DNA of 64,000 nucleotides from Bacteroidota bacterium (GTDB taxonomy: Bacteria > Bacteroidota > Ignavibacteria > Palsa-1295), in contig JAFDZW010000001.1 in NCBI GenBank assembly GCA_018266755.1, positions 149,635 through 213,634 on the forward strand, written 5' to 3'. A program made the translations under genes and the position numbers. Numbering within the stretch: position 1 is the stretch's first letter; every line of letters starts with the position of its first letter. The notes below the pieces were generated by a model. It saw only the letters and a list, made by a program, of their open reading frames with translations. It was not told the origin of the DNA and searched no databases. This document shows positions 53,422 through 62,678 of this stretch, piece by piece.

Positions 53422-55248
53422 ATGAAACTCAGAACACGAATATTGCTTGCGCTTGGGCTCATGACCGTGCTGATCGGAGCACTGGCAGTCGCATCGGCAT
53501 TCGTAGTGAAGCGACTGGGTACCGCGTCCGAAAATATTATCAAAGACAACTTTATCAGCATTGAGGCCGCAAATTACATGACCGATGCACTCGATGAAAT
53601 GGACAATGCGGTCAGTCACCGACTATTCGCGCCCAAAACTCGTGCGCTGGATTATCGTGCCACATACGCGAGAAACGACTCGATGTTCCGCAAGTATCTC
53701 TCGGTGGCAGAGTCGAACGTAACCGAACCCGGCGAGCGCGATATTCTACAAGCGTTGCATTCGAGGTATAATGAGTACACGCAGAAAGCTAGTGCGGACT
53801 CCCTCACGTACGCTAGTTACCTGGTCGATCTGGCCCAACATTATGAATCACTGAAGGCCAGTTGTATTGCGCTATTGGAAGTCAACAAGAAGGGAGTGTA
53901 CCTTAGAAACGAGCGCGCAAAGCGAGTGGCCGCCGAAGCGATTCTCTATACGATCCTGCTGGCAATTGGCGCGTTGGTGATTGCTATTATCATGCTTGTG
54001 CGGTTTCCCCGACTTGTAATACATCCGATTACGGAATTAACGTCGAAGATCAAGGCTGTTGCAAATCGTAAGTATTCGGAACGTATTGAGTACGCCGCCC
54101 ATGATGAGATCGGCGAACTGGCTACCAGTTTTAACCAGATGGCGACCAAATTAGATGAGTACGAACGGTCAAATATCGAAGCGGTTATCACTGTTAAGAA
54201 GCGGTCCGAGGCAATTGTAGGGAGCATGAGCGACCCTGTCATCGTATTGTCGGACGACTGGAGTATAGTTCTTGTAAACGCGGTCGCTTCGGGGTTGCTC
54301 GGTGTGACAGAAGAAGATATCCTTGGCAAGGATGCTCGAGTAGTGGCGAAAACCAATAACCTGCTTGCCGAACTGATAAAAGACATAGAGATCCCAACCG
54401 CCCGAATTACCGCTGACAAAGGATATCTCCGTATTTATAACAACGGTAAAGAAGAGTTCTATCTCAAAGATGTGATCCGGATTAATCGTACCAAAGAAGA
54501 AACCGGCACGCCGCTTGGGTATATCATCGAGCTTAAAAATATTTCGGAATTCAAAGCGCTCGACGAAGCAAAATCGGGATTCGTCACAACGGTTTCGCAC
54601 GAACTGCGCACGCCGCTATCTGCATTGAATATGAGTATTCGCCTATTACAGGATGAGCGCGTTGGCTCGTTGAATACCGAACAAAGCCATCTACTCGAGG
54701 CAATGAAATTCGAAGTGAGGCGGCTGCTTCGGATCGTGAGTGAGTTGCTTGAACTCTCGCGTGCTGAAATCGGAGCCGAACTGATGCACATGGAGTCGGT
54801 CACTGCGGAAAACATCGTCGATGCGGCCGTCACACCAATGATGCTGCAAGCGGCGCAAAAGCAGGTGACGCTGGATATTCATCTTCCATCCGAACTCCCG
54901 TTTGTGCGGGCAGACAGCAGTAAAATATCGTGGGTGCTGATCAATCTCCTCAGCAACGCGATACGCTTCACTCCGCCGGGTGGGATCGTGCGGCTTTTAG
55001 TATCGGAGAAAAACGCAACGGTAGAATTCGTGGTCAGTGATACTGGTGTCGGTATCGAACCGCCATATCTTGATCGGATTTTCGATAAGTTCTTCCAGGT
55101 GGATTTGAACAAAACAGATCAACATTCCGGGGTCGGTCTCGGACTCGCGATTTCAAAGGAGATCGTCGAAGCGCACGGAGGAAAAATATGGGTCAACAGT
55201 GAAGTTGGGAAGGGAAGTACATTCGGATTCTCTCTACGTAGTGCATAG
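53422..55248 (+). CDS. Membrane sensor histidine kinase (HAMP-PAS-HisKA)
   Basis: 608 residues. N-terminal membrane helix, a helical periplasmic sensor of about 140 residues bounded by a second helix near 175-195, HAMP (HPITELTSKIKAVANRKYSERI), PAS (about 260-370), HisKA with H393 (SHELRTPLSALN), and an ATPase domain with NLLSNAIRFTPPGG and GVGLGLAIS. It starts four bases after the KdpD fragment, so the two probably act together as the sensor for the sigma-54 regulator at the other end of the module. Confidence 0.93.
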   Translation: MKLRTRILLALGLMTVLIGALAVASAFVVKRLGTASENIIKDNFISIEAANYMTDALDEMDNAVSHRLFAPKTRALDYRATYARNDSMFRKYLSVAESNVTEPGERDILQALHSRYNEYTQKASADSLTYASYLVDLAQHYESLKASCIALLEVNKKGVYLRNERAKRVAAEAILYTILLAIGALVIAIIMLVRFPRLVIHPITELTSKIKAVANRKYSERIEYAAHDEIGELATSFNQMATKLDEYERSNIEAVITVKKRSEAIVGSMSDPVIVLSDDWSIVLVNAVASGLLGVTEEDILGKDARVVAKTNNLLAELIKDIEIPTARITADKGYLRIYNNGKEEFYLKDVIRINRTKEETGTPLGYIIELKNISEFKALDEAKSGFVTTVSHELRTPLSALNMSIRLLQDERVGSLNTEQSHLLEAMKFEVRRLLRIVSELLELSRAEIGAELMHMESVTAENIVDAAVTPMMLQAAQKQVTLDIHLPSELPFVRADSSKISWVLINLLSNAIRFTPPGGIVRLLVSEKNATVEFVVSDTGVGIEPPYLDRIFDKFFQVDLNKTDQHSGVGLGLAISKEIVEAHGGKIWVNSEVGKGSTFGFSLRSA

Positions 55249-55412
55249 AGTTCTTCTATTCATTGAAGTGATAAAAAGACTCGCTTCTTGGGACGTAAGT
55301 GTACCTTGTGTACACGTGCCCATATTGTTCTTCGTCCGGGCGCCGTTACGGGTACCGAATCTCAGAAAAACATTACACAGACAAGGCAAATAATGCGAAA
55401 GTTATAAAATAT

Positions 55413-55438
55413 AAAAGCCGGGCTTTCGCCAGGCTTTT
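55413..55438. terminator. Terminator after tRNA-Arg, also able to serve the kinase gene
   Basis: AAAAGCC ... GGCTTTT stem with inner GCC/GGC pairs around a GAAA/TTTC loop. On the - strand it is followed by TATATTTT, a fair U-tract, and lies 41 bases beyond the tRNA 3' end. On the + strand it follows the histidine kinase by 165 bases. Confidence 0.7.
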
Positions 55439-55479
55439 CGAGAATTTGTTTTCTCTTGTTTTTCGATAATTGTCGTTTG

Positions 55480-55553
55480 TACACCCGTAGGGACTCGAAC
55501 CCCAAACCTTCTGATCCGTAGTCAGATGCTCTATCCAATTGAGCTACGGGTGC
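55480..55553 (-). tRNA. tRNA-Arg (anticodon ACG)
   Basis: The - strand folds as a standard cloverleaf: acceptor GCACCCG with CGGGTGT (first pair G-U), D arm with AGCTCAATTGGAT, anticodon stem TCTGA/TCAGA around loop CTACGGA (anticodon ACG), and T arm GGGTTCGAGTCCC. CCA is not encoded. Wobble A34 would be modified to inosine. Confidence 0.95.
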
Positions 55554-55606
55554 CTGCTTTTTCGAAGCGGACTAATAACGACAACTTGGGACGGGAAGTT
55601 CTCGTA

Positions 55607-57289
55607 TCATTGAGCTTCCGTCGGCTTGGGTTCGAGGATCGACGAGATCGGTATCAGGTGGTGCTCTTTGAGCGAACGATCCGACCCCATAACGTGTGCC
55701 TTGAACGCCTGCCAGAACCCGATGCCGTAACGGTTGAGAAAATATACCAAGTTCAATTCGCGTTCCTGTAACTTGTTCTCCGGGAGCAACACCTGGAGCG
55801 CCTTCTCGAATTGTTGGCGTGAGGCTTGTTGCTTTTTCCGTTCGGCAGCAGCAACCTTCGTACCGAAATCCCGCAATTGTGTGATCGTCTTTCCCTTGAG
55901 GTTCGTCAGTGCTCCGCCGAGGGTTGCATCGGTCGATTCCACGAGATTGCGCAGCCGCTCGATCGCCATCTCGGCGTCTTCGACCGACTGTTCGAACGAC
56001 TCCGAGATTGTGTCCTCATGTTCGCTTTTCAATAGCTCTTTCACAAGGTCTGTTCCGAACTCGAGAAGCGACTCCAGAGAGGTCGAGAACTTGTCGGCAA
56101 GTTTATAAAAGCGATCGTCCACCAATGTCATGCTGATGCGCGGGATAATTACCGGCATGTGCATTCCGGCCCACGTGTATGCCGAACCGAGCTGTGCGAA
56201 ATAGGCGATCTCGCCCGGGCCGGCTATATAGGCTGCCGTCGGAAGGATCGTATCCTGCACTAGCGGCCGCAGGACGACATTCATACTGAATCGCTCTGGT
56301 TCGTTCTTAAGTGTTGCGAGGAGATCCGAATCGGAGATTGCTGTATCTTGATAGCGGAATCCGCCTGCTTCCTTGTGTAGTTTGTATCGCTTGCCCGATT
56401 CCACGAAGAAGGTATTCATCCCGTTCGCGTCGATCTGGGCATGATACTGCGGCTTGAGCGATTCGCTGTAGGAGTTGAGTGTGTCGGAGAGAGTCGGGGT
56501 CGTTGTAAGTTCTTTTTCGAAGATCGGAGAAGCGTAGGACTTGAGGGCTCGCGTATTCGCGTTGAGGATCAGCAGCCCGTCCTCGGCAAACAAGCGACAG
56601 AGCATTGCCGACTGCGCCTCGGCGAACGGTACGCCCGGCGCATAACATCGTTCGCAGAGTGCGATCACCTCATCGGTGAATTCCGTTTTGGGGAGTGCAG
56701 CGCGAAGTTCGGCGAAAAATTCGTTGAGCGCTTCGAGTTCGAACGGCATGGCGCCAACCTGTTTGCGATCCGGCGGCTCGGCAGGCGTGTAAGTAATATG
56801 CTTGAGTTGAAAGTCCGAATTCACAATCCCCACCGAGCTCACTTCGGGAAAATCATGATCTTCGGTCTCTTGCCAAAAGACCGGCACGAACGAATACTCC
56901 GGGAAGCGCTTGGAGTATTCACGTGCGATCATAATGGTATGAAGCGTTTTATAGAGCGTATACAGCGGTCCGGCGAGAATACCGACCTGCTGGCCGGTGA
57001 CGATCGCAAAGCATGAATCGTCGGCAAGCATGCGCAGGTGTTCACGAACTGCATCGGTCAATCCGTTCGCGGCCCGGTGTGTTTCGGTGATTCGTTCGAT
57101 CACGGCCGTACGCAAGCCTTCATTCCCTTGTGCAGCCTGATCTGCGCGTCGTGCAGCGATGCTTGCTCTGATCTCTTCGTCGGAAGGAAATGGCGGGTAT
57201 GGAAAGAATTGCCGGATCGCCGACCCATCGTAGTTTCCGATGAAGTCCTGCACCAATTTCGAAAAATGTCGTGAGGAAGCGATGGTCAT
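55607..57289 (-). CDS. bshC: Bacillithiol biosynthesis cysteine-adding enzyme BshC
   Basis: 560 residues. Adds cysteine to glucosaminyl-malate in the last step of bacillithiol synthesis. Family stretches: FAIVTGQQVGILAGPLYTLYKT, FWQETEDHDF, LPTAAYIAGPGEIAYFAQL and, near the C-terminus, a coiled helix followed by LNLVYFLNRYG. Bacillithiol is used by Firmicutes and many Bacteroidota. bshA and bshB are not in the window. The start at 57289 is divergent to the HAD gene across a 60-bp gap. Confidence 0.95.
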   Translation of the reverse strand: MTIASSRHFSKLVQDFIGNYDGSAIRQFFPYPPFPSDEEIRASIAARRADQAAQGNEGLRTAVIERITETHRAANGLTDAVREHLRMLADDSCFAIVTGQQVGILAGPLYTLYKTLHTIMIAREYSKRFPEYSFVPVFWQETEDHDFPEVSSVGIVNSDFQLKHITYTPAEPPDRKQVGAMPFELEALNEFFAELRAALPKTEFTDEVIALCERCYAPGVPFAEAQSAMLCRLFAEDGLLILNANTRALKSYASPIFEKELTTTPTLSDTLNSYSESLKPQYHAQIDANGMNTFFVESGKRYKLHKEAGGFRYQDTAISDSDLLATLKNEPERFSMNVVLRPLVQDTILPTAAYIAGPGEIAYFAQLGSAYTWAGMHMPVIIPRISMTLVDDRFYKLADKFSTSLESLLEFGTDLVKELLKSEHEDTISESFEQSVEDAEMAIERLRNLVESTDATLGGALTNLKGKTITQLRDFGTKVAAAERKKQQASRQQFEKALQVLLPENKLQERELNLVYFLNRYGIGFWQAFKAHVMGSDRSLKEHHLIPISSILEPKPTEAQ

Positions 57290-57349
57290 GCGTTCGGGAA
57301 ATAATTATGGCTTCAAACATTCGGTCACTGCGAAGTGTTTAGAACAAAT

Positions 57350-58039
57350 ATGAATTCTCACACTCTGCTTTTGTTCGATATCGACGGTACACTCGTCTTG
57401 TACCGCGACGACTTTCCGCACCGGATGTTCGAAGAAATGACGAGTATGTTCTTCGACCGGCCCGTTTCGCTGGCCGATTACCGGTTCTCGGGAAAGACCG
57501 ATAAACTCATCATTTCCGAAGTGTCTGCACTGGCCGGCGTCACTGCTACCGAGCTTGAATCGCGCGAAGCAGACATCGTCGAGTGGATACCGAAGCGACT
57601 CGAAGAACACATAGACGAATCCACGTTCGAATTGTTACCGAACGTCCGCTCGATTCTCGATCAACTCGCCGCTCGCCCGAATACGACGCTTGCACTGTTG
57701 ACCGGTAATTTACCACGTTGCGCCGAGCTGAAGCTCGGTCAATTCGGATTGATGAAATACTTTGAATTCGGTGCGTACGGGATCGAATCGCGCGATCGAA
57801 ACGATCTGGGGCCGATCGCGCTTCGCAAATTTCAGGAGTCGAAAGGGTTCGAGCCTTCGGATGTCGTGATCGTCGGCGATGCACTACCGGATATCCACGT
57901 TGCAAAGCATATTGATGCCCGGGTTTTGGTAACGCTGACCGGCCGTACGACACGCGACGAAGTACTCCCGCACGAACCCGACCACATCTTCGACGACCTT
58001 ACGAATACCGAGGCCGTGCTACAAGCGATCTACGGCTGA
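57350..58039 (+). CDS. HAD-superfamily hydrolase
   Basis: 229 residues from the ATG at 57350. Haloacid-dehalogenase fold: motif I LLFDIDGTLV, motif II in LALLTGN, and motif III/IV VIVGDALPDIHVAK. Phosphatase of the phosphoglycolate/beta-phosphoglucomutase type; substrate not predictable. The stop overlaps the start of the next small gene (TGATG). Confidence 0.85.
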   Translation: MNSHTLLLFDIDGTLVLYRDDFPHRMFEEMTSMFFDRPVSLADYRFSGKTDKLIISEVSALAGVTATELESREADIVEWIPKRLEEHIDESTFELLPNVRSILDQLAARPNTTLALLTGNLPRCAELKLGQFGLMKYFEFGAYGIESRDRNDLGPIALRKFQESKGFEPSDVVIVGDALPDIHVAKHIDARVLVTLTGRTTRDEVLPHEPDHIFDDLTNTEAVLQAIYG

Positions 58040-58224
58040 TGTCATATCATATATACTATTGCGCCGTGTGCGGCGAACAAAACGAGACGTTCGTTGACGA
58101 ATCCAACGGGCAGCGTCAGCACTACGTCGAAGACTGTGCCGTATGTTGCCGACCCAATGTGATTCGTGTCATGATTGACCCCGAGTCCGGTGAAGTGGTC
58201 GTTGAGGCAGAATTCGAAGGCTAA
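58039..58224 (+). CDS. CPXCG-motif cysteine-rich small protein
   Basis: 61 residues: CAVCGE near the N-terminus and EDCAVCCRPN in the middle, the two half-sites of the CPXCG family (zinc-ribbon-like), then a short acidic strand tail VVVEAEFEG. The first site reads CAVCG and not CPxCG. The function is unknown. Probably translated with the HAD hydrolase. Confidence 0.8.
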   Translation: MSYHIYYCAVCGEQNETFVDESNGQRQHYVEDCAVCCRPNVIRVMIDPESGEVVVEAEFEG

Positions 58225-58284
58225 GAGACTTAGTTACTTATCGTCTGCGAGCCCAATGATATTTCCGAACGGGTTCTTGTATGC

Positions 58285-59004
58285 TCAGTTATCGTAAACG
58301 TCTTCTTCGGTTGGCTCGTCAGTTGATATGAGTTCGGATACGACCGTTTTGATCGTCGTTCCGCCGAATCCTCTGGAGGCGAGGAAGGCATAGAGCTTCT
58401 GTTTTCGTTTTCGGCTGTCCGGCTCCCGGCGTACTAATGACTCCCATTTCTTTGTGGCGGCTTCCCGCGCATGCTGCTCTTCGGTACCGTTGTCGGTTAC
58501 ATCTGCAAGGGCGACGGCCATCGTCTGCTTTGCAATGCCTTTCTTGATCAACAATGACTCGAGCTCGCGTCGTGATGCCGATTTCGTCAGCAGCTTGTCG
58601 TGGATGAACGCCCGAGCATATGCCTCGTCGTCGATCAGACCGTACTCTTTCATCGTCGCGAGCACGGAGTTGATCGTTTCGTCATCGAAGCCTTCGCCTT
58701 TGAGCTTGGTGGCGACATCGCGCTCGCTGCGCCGGCGTGCATTCAGGTACTTCGATGCGACCCGTTTCGCCGATACGCTATCGTCGAAGACCCGCAGCTT
58801 CTCGAGTAATGCCGCCGTCAGTTCGTCGCCTTTGCGAAGCCGGAATTGTTCGATGGTTGCGACATTGATTCCGAACGCGAACTGACCACCTACAAAAACC
58901 GAGGCTCGCAGCTTGTCACGGACCTGATAGGTGATCGACGAGATGACGGGCGACCCATCGGCGGGGAGGCGGTAACTGGCTATCGTCTCGCGGGGCTTTC
59001 GCAT
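58285..59004 (-). CDS. recX: Regulatory protein RecX
   Basis: Binds RecA filaments and modulates recombination. 239 residues from the ATG at 59004 (MRKPRETIASYR); the open frame to 59082 runs through a palindromic element and is unlikely. RecX three-helix repeats: LNARRRSERDVATKLKGEGF, YGLIDDEAYARAFIHDKL and SRRELESLLIKKGI. Lies downstream of recA on the same strand. The preceding 80 residues form an N-terminal extension. Confidence 0.88.
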   Translation of the reverse strand: MRKPRETIASYRLPADGSPVISSITYQVRDKLRASVFVGGQFAFGINVATIEQFRLRKGDELTAALLEKLRVFDDSVSAKRVASKYLNARRRSERDVATKLKGEGFDDETINSVLATMKEYGLIDDEAYARAFIHDKLLTKSASRRELESLLIKKGIAKQTMAVALADVTDNGTEEQHAREAATKKWESLVRREPDSRKRKQKLYAFLASRGFGGTTIKTVVSELISTDEPTEEDVYDN

Positions 59005-59023
59005 GGAGGCCGACCCTGGGCAA

Positions 59024-59075
59024 CAGTGGAGCCGGCGTTCAGCCGGCTGGCTCCGACCATTGGTCGGAGCCACTG
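59024..59075. repeat. Palindromic element in the recA-recX gap
   Basis: 52 bp bounded by CAGTGG and CCACTG. Inside are two hairpins: GCCGGC-GTTCA-GCCGGC and a 10-bp perfect stem GGCTCCGACC-ATT-GGTCGGAGCC. It fills most of the 87-bp gap between recA and recX. It has no U-tract, so it is either a dispersed palindromic repeat or an attenuating structure between the two genes. Confidence 0.65.
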
Positions 59076-59091
59076 CATACAATAGGAAGCG

Positions 59092-60165
59092 CTATTTCTT
59101 CTTTGCAGCCTTCTCCTCTTCGGTGGCTGCCTTTTGTGCAGAGCCGAGCGCCGGTTCGACCGCATCGGCAATGCCAAGCTTAACTTTCACCGCCTGTTCA
59201 ACGGCCTTGAACGCATCGGGATACTCTTTGAGATACGCTTTGACCGATTCACGCCCCTGGCCGATTCGCTCGCCGCTGAAGCTAAACCACGAGCCGCTCT
59301 TCTGAATGATATCATTCTCGATGGCAACGTCGATCATATCGCCCATCTTCGAGATCCCCTCATTGTAGAGCACATCGAATTCGACCTCGCGGAACGGCGG
59401 GGCCATCTTGTTTTTGACGACCTTGACGCGGACACGGTTACCGATGATATCGGTGCCTTCTTTAATGACGTCGCGGCGACGAATGTCGAGTCGGAGCGAA
59501 GAGTAGAACTTCAGCGCATTACCGCCGGTCGTCGTTTCCGGGTTGCCGTACATGACGCCGATCTTCGATCGAAGCTGGTTCGTAAAGATTACCGTCGTAT
59601 TCGACTTGCCGATGACGGCCGTAATCTTGCGCATCGCCTGCGACATCAGTCGTGCCTGCGCGCCCATTTGTGCATCGCCCATCTCGCCTTCGATCTCGGC
59701 GCGTGGGGTAAGGGCAGCGACGGAGTCGACCACGATGACATCGATCGCCGCCGAACGGACAAGCTGCTCAAGAATATCGAGTGCCTGTTCGCCGTATTCC
59801 GGCTGCGAGAGGATGAGTTCGTTGAGTTTTACACCGAGTCGCTCGGCATACTTGATATCGAGTGCGTGCTCGGCGTCGATGAAGGCAGCCGTTCCGCCGC
59901 GTTTCTGGGCCTCTGCAATAATATGCAGACAAAGAGTCGTCTTTCCCGACGATTCCGGTCCGTAGATTTCAATAATGCGGCCGCGCGGGACGCCGCCGAT
60001 GCCGATCGCTGCGTCGAGCGAGAGCGAGCCTGTCGGAATCGCCTCTACTTTCACATGCGGAGCGTCGCCGAGGCGCATGACCGATCCCTTGCCGTGTTGT
60101 TTTTCGATCGCATCGAGGGCGATCTGTAATGCCTTTTGCCGAGCGGCTGCTACTGCTTGATCCAT
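59092..60165 (-). CDS. recA: Recombinase RecA
   Basis: 357 residues, standard RecA: Walker [11 protein letters not shown] near residue 70, the polymer motif and [28 protein letters not shown], Walker [11 protein letters not shown] and loop 2 [28 protein letters not shown] (partial signature). Catalyses strand exchange and LexA cleavage. The C-terminal tail ends in Glu/Lys-rich residues. The upstream region contains A+T-rich palindromes that may be regulatory. Confidence 0.98.
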   Translation of the reverse strand: MDQAVAAARQKALQIALDAIEKQHGKGSVMRLGDAPHVKVEAIPTGSLSLDAAIGIGGVPRGRIIEIYGPESSGKTTLCLHIIAEAQKRGGTAAFIDAEHALDIKYAERLGVKLNELILSQPEYGEQALDILEQLVRSAAIDVIVVDSVAALTPRAEIEGEMGDAQMGAQARLMSQAMRKITAVIGKSNTTVIFTNQLRSKIGVMYGNPETTTGGNALKFYSSLRLDIRRRDVIKEGTDIIGNRVRVKVVKNKMAPPFREVEFDVLYNEGISKMGDMIDVAIENDIIQKSGSWFSFSGERIGQGRESVKAYLKEYPDAFKAVEQAVKVKLGIADAVEPALGSAQKAATEEEKAAKKK

Positions 60166-60718
60166 TGTCGGTTCGATAACTGTAATAAAAGATCTGTTAG
60201 GGAATCATGCCAATGTAAGTATATTATTTATAAATAACATAGTAGTATACTCACACCGACTCCACCCCTCGGGATAACGATGCCGAAACCCATCTCCTAA
60301 CCGTCCCGGCATGTCCCGGATTCCTCGAAAGAACGAACTAGGTGCCTATCAAAGCACTGTTTTAATATACTACACAAATAGGCACCATGCAAGTGGTAGT
60401 GAAAGATTTAATATTACGGGCACCTATCGAGTAGGTACATCATCCTGAATTCGCCAATTCGACCGGCTACTATTACGAGTTCATTGTGAACCGCCACAGG
60501 GATGGTTCGGTTAGTGAAGGGTATCTGTCTGGGTTACTCTCCCCGCTCGCTCATACACAGCAACATTCCGTACCATCGATACTAACGTCTACGGCCGATT
60601 CTTTGAACAACGAAAATGTCTGCGCTTTGTCGGCAACAGAATTCTCGATTTGCTCAACGAACCGTCAACAGAACGAGCAAGATGTTATGAGTGTCATTTA
60701 ACAATAGTCCGAATAATT
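60166..60718. other. Non-coding region upstream of recA
   Basis: A 553-bp gap without a convincing gene. Near recA it holds a 14-bp perfect palindrome TTATTTATAAATAA (60224-60237) and AGTATACT (60244-60251), candidates for the recA control region. Further on are an inverted repeat GGTGCCTAT (60341-60349) with ATAGGCACC (60378-60386) and a dyad ACCTA-TCGAG-TAGGT (60422-60436). A 71-codon frame at 60486-60701 looks like chance. Confidence 0.5.
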
Positions 60719-61024
60719 ATGAAAATCGTACGTGTATCCTATACCACAACGCCGGAATACTCCGAGCAGAATCAAATGAACATCCGGGCAGTCATGGCCG
60801 CGATGCAGGAGATCGATAATCCCAATGTGCGGTATGAATGTTTTCTCGCACCGGACGGGAAGTCGTTCACACACCTGGCAGTATTTCAAACGGACGAGGC
60901 TGAACAAGTTCTGCTCACATTGCCGCAGTTCAAGGCGTTTCAGGAACAGCTCAAAGCAAGCGGACCCGAGACGCCCCCGAAGCAGGATATTCTGAACATC
61001 GTCGGATCATCAGTGCGGAAGTAA
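60719..61024 (+). CDS. Small antibiotic-monooxygenase-like (dimeric alpha-beta barrel) protein
   Basis: 101 residues from the ATG at 60719 (MKIVRVSYTTTPEY). Strand-helix-strand layout with a C-terminal LLTLPQFKAFQEQLKAS and a short final strand, similar to the dimeric alpha-beta barrel families (ABM, stress-responsive). No catalytic residue identifies a reaction. It is followed 15 bases later by a dihydrofolate-reductase-like gene. Confidence 0.6.
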   Translation: MKIVRVSYTTTPEYSEQNQMNIRAVMAAMQEIDNPNVRYECFLAPDGKSFTHLAVFQTDEAEQVLLTLPQFKAFQEQLKASGPETPPKQDILNIVGSSVRK

Positions 61025-61038
61025 AGACGATTCACCGT

Positions 61039-61563
61039 ATGAAAACGATATTAGTATTCGTCACCACCCTTGACGGGAAGATCACCAAGTGGGGAGATCC
61101 TCATGTGCATCGGTGGTCGTCCAAAGAAGATCAAGCATACTTTAAGCAAATCTGGAAGGATTACGATCTCTTCGTCATGGGCAGCGCAACCTACGCCTTC
61201 GACCCGATGAAGCCGAGTTCGGAGTATTTGCTTGTGGTAATGACGAGCGACCCGCAGAAGTACTCGACGTATGCGGCCCCCGGGCAGATCGAGTTTACGG
61301 CAGAATCGCTGAAAGAGATTTTTGAGCGGTTTGCGAGTGCGGGTCACAAACAGATGGTCGTGGTCGGCGGCGCACATATTGCAACGTCATGGCTGGAGGC
61401 AGGATTAATCGACGAATTGTGGCTGACGCTCGAACCGAAGATCTTTGCCAGCGGAGGCAATTTTGTTGCCGAAGCTAAGCTCGAAATCGATCTGCATCTG
61501 ACAAGCATCGAGAAAGTAAATGAGAAGGGGACGCTTATATTGAAGTACGAGGTTCTCAAGTGA
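61039..61563 (+). CDS. Dihydrofolate reductase/RibD C-terminal domain family protein
   Basis: 174 residues. N-terminal strand VFVTTLDGKITKWGD, nucleotide-binding LFVMGSATYAF, and the C-terminal QMVVVGGAHIATSWLEAGLIDELWLTLEPKIF typical of RibD_C/DHFR-like reductases. Likely NADPH-dependent; substrate unknown. Not near riboflavin genes in this window. Confidence 0.85.
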   Translation: MKTILVFVTTLDGKITKWGDPHVHRWSSKEDQAYFKQIWKDYDLFVMGSATYAFDPMKPSSEYLLVVMTSDPQKYSTYAAPGQIEFTAESLKEIFERFASAGHKQMVVVGGAHIATSWLEAGLIDELWLTLEPKIFASGGNFVAEAKLEIDLHLTSIEKVNEKGTLILKYEVLK

Positions 61564-61605
61564 AGTGTGCTGCCACAATTGAGATAGTGACCTATTAGTA
61601 GTCCC

Positions 61606-61711
61606 GTCATTCTGAGCGAAGCGAAGAATCCCTTGCTGAAACGTAGTGAGGCTCCGCCGCAAGGATTCTTCGCTTCTGCTCCTGTGGTCGCAGAAGAATG
61701 CTCAGAATGAC
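61606..61711. repeat. Inverted-repeat element (GTCATTCTGAGC type)
   Basis: 106 bp flanked by GTCATTCTGAGC (61606-61617) and its exact complement GCTCAGAATGAC (61700-61711). A second nested pair GAAGAATCCCTTGC / GCAAGGATTCTTC lies within, so the whole can fold into one long hairpin. Elements with this sequence pattern are found dispersed between genes in many genomes of this and other phyla. It lies downstream of the reductase gene. Confidence 0.8.
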
Positions 61712-61849
61712 TGTCTAACGTGAACCTAGTACTCAAATCTCGAAATCAGTGCAATAATCCGGCATTGGATTTCGTTTTTGTAGTTGCCGTTAAGACACTA
61801 TTTCCTTTGTACTGTCGTCTTCCTGCTTCCCTTTTTTTTCAGGAGGACA

Positions 61850-62632
61850 ATGAGTTCGATCCATATCAATACACAAACGATTATGAATAGTCTCGAACAT
61901 AAAGTTGCAATCGTGACTGGCGCCGGCAGCGGCATCGGTCGGTCGGTGTCGCTCATCTATGCCGCAGAAGGAGCGAAGGTGGTCGTGTCCGACATCAACG
62001 AACAAGGCGGAAACGAGACCGTCAATATGATCAAGAAGAATGGCGGGGACGCCCTGTTCGTCAAAAGCGATACATCAAAACCTGTCGATAACGAAGCGCT
62101 CGTGAAGGCCGCCGTCGATACTTACGGTGGGTTGCATATCGCTTGTAACAATGCCGGTATCGGCGGGCCTGCTGCGCCGACTGGCGAGTATCCGCTCGAC
62201 GGTTGGGAGCGTGTGATCGGTATCAATCTTTCCGGTGTGTTCTACGGAATGCGTTACCAGATCCCGGCAATGCTGAAGTCTGGCGGCGGGTCGATCGTGA
62301 ACATGGCGTCCATCCTCGGCGCCGTCGGCTTCCGTAATTCCGTTGCGTATGTGGCCGCAAAACATGGTGTGGTCGGCATGACACAGAATGCCGCGATCGA
62401 GTATGCAGCACAAGGTATCCGCGTAAATGCCGTCGGACCCGCGTTCATCAACACGCCGCTGCTTTCGGGGATGGATGCACAGACGATACAGTATCTTGAG
62501 TCGCTGCACCCGATTGGCCGCCTCGGCAAGCCCGAGGAAGTGGCCGAACTGGTGCTGTTCCTCAGCAGCGACAAGTCGTCGTTTATCACCAGTTCGTACT
62601 ACCCGATCGACGGCGGATATTTGGCGCAGTGA
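61850..62632 (+). CDS. Short-chain dehydrogenase/reductase (SDR)
   Basis: 260 residues from the ATG at 61850, chosen because AGGAGG lies four bases upstream; the catalytic domain begins at a second ATG (61883). Classical SDR motifs: TGAGSGIGRS (cofactor), NNAGIGG, the catalytic Tyr-Lys pair in YVAAKHG with the Ser of ASILG, and PIDGGYLAQ at the end. NAD(P)-dependent oxidoreductase of unknown substrate. Confidence 0.92.
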   Translation: MSSIHINTQTIMNSLEHKVAIVTGAGSGIGRSVSLIYAAEGAKVVVSDINEQGGNETVNMIKKNGGDALFVKSDTSKPVDNEALVKAAVDTYGGLHIACNNAGIGGPAAPTGEYPLDGWERVIGINLSGVFYGMRYQIPAMLKSGGGSIVNMASILGAVGFRNSVAYVAAKHGVVGMTQNAAIEYAAQGIRVNAVGPAFINTPLLSGMDAQTIQYLESLHPIGRLGKPEEVAELVLFLSSDKSSFITSSYYPIDGGYLAQ

Positions 62633-62678
62633 GCGAACCCACAACAACCCTTTTGAAACGTCGAGCGGTTCTCTGCCA

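Noticed and set aside
59134-60129. 331-codon open frame on the + strand
   Set aside because: Antisense shadow of recA; the recA frame is certain.
60341-60436. CRISPR array
   Set aside because: Only short dyads of differing sequence; no regular repeat-spacer pattern or cas gene.
60486-60701. 71-codon frame upstream of the ABM-like gene
   Set aside because: Ser/Thr-rich product with no family likeness and no ribosome site; overlaps the real start region.
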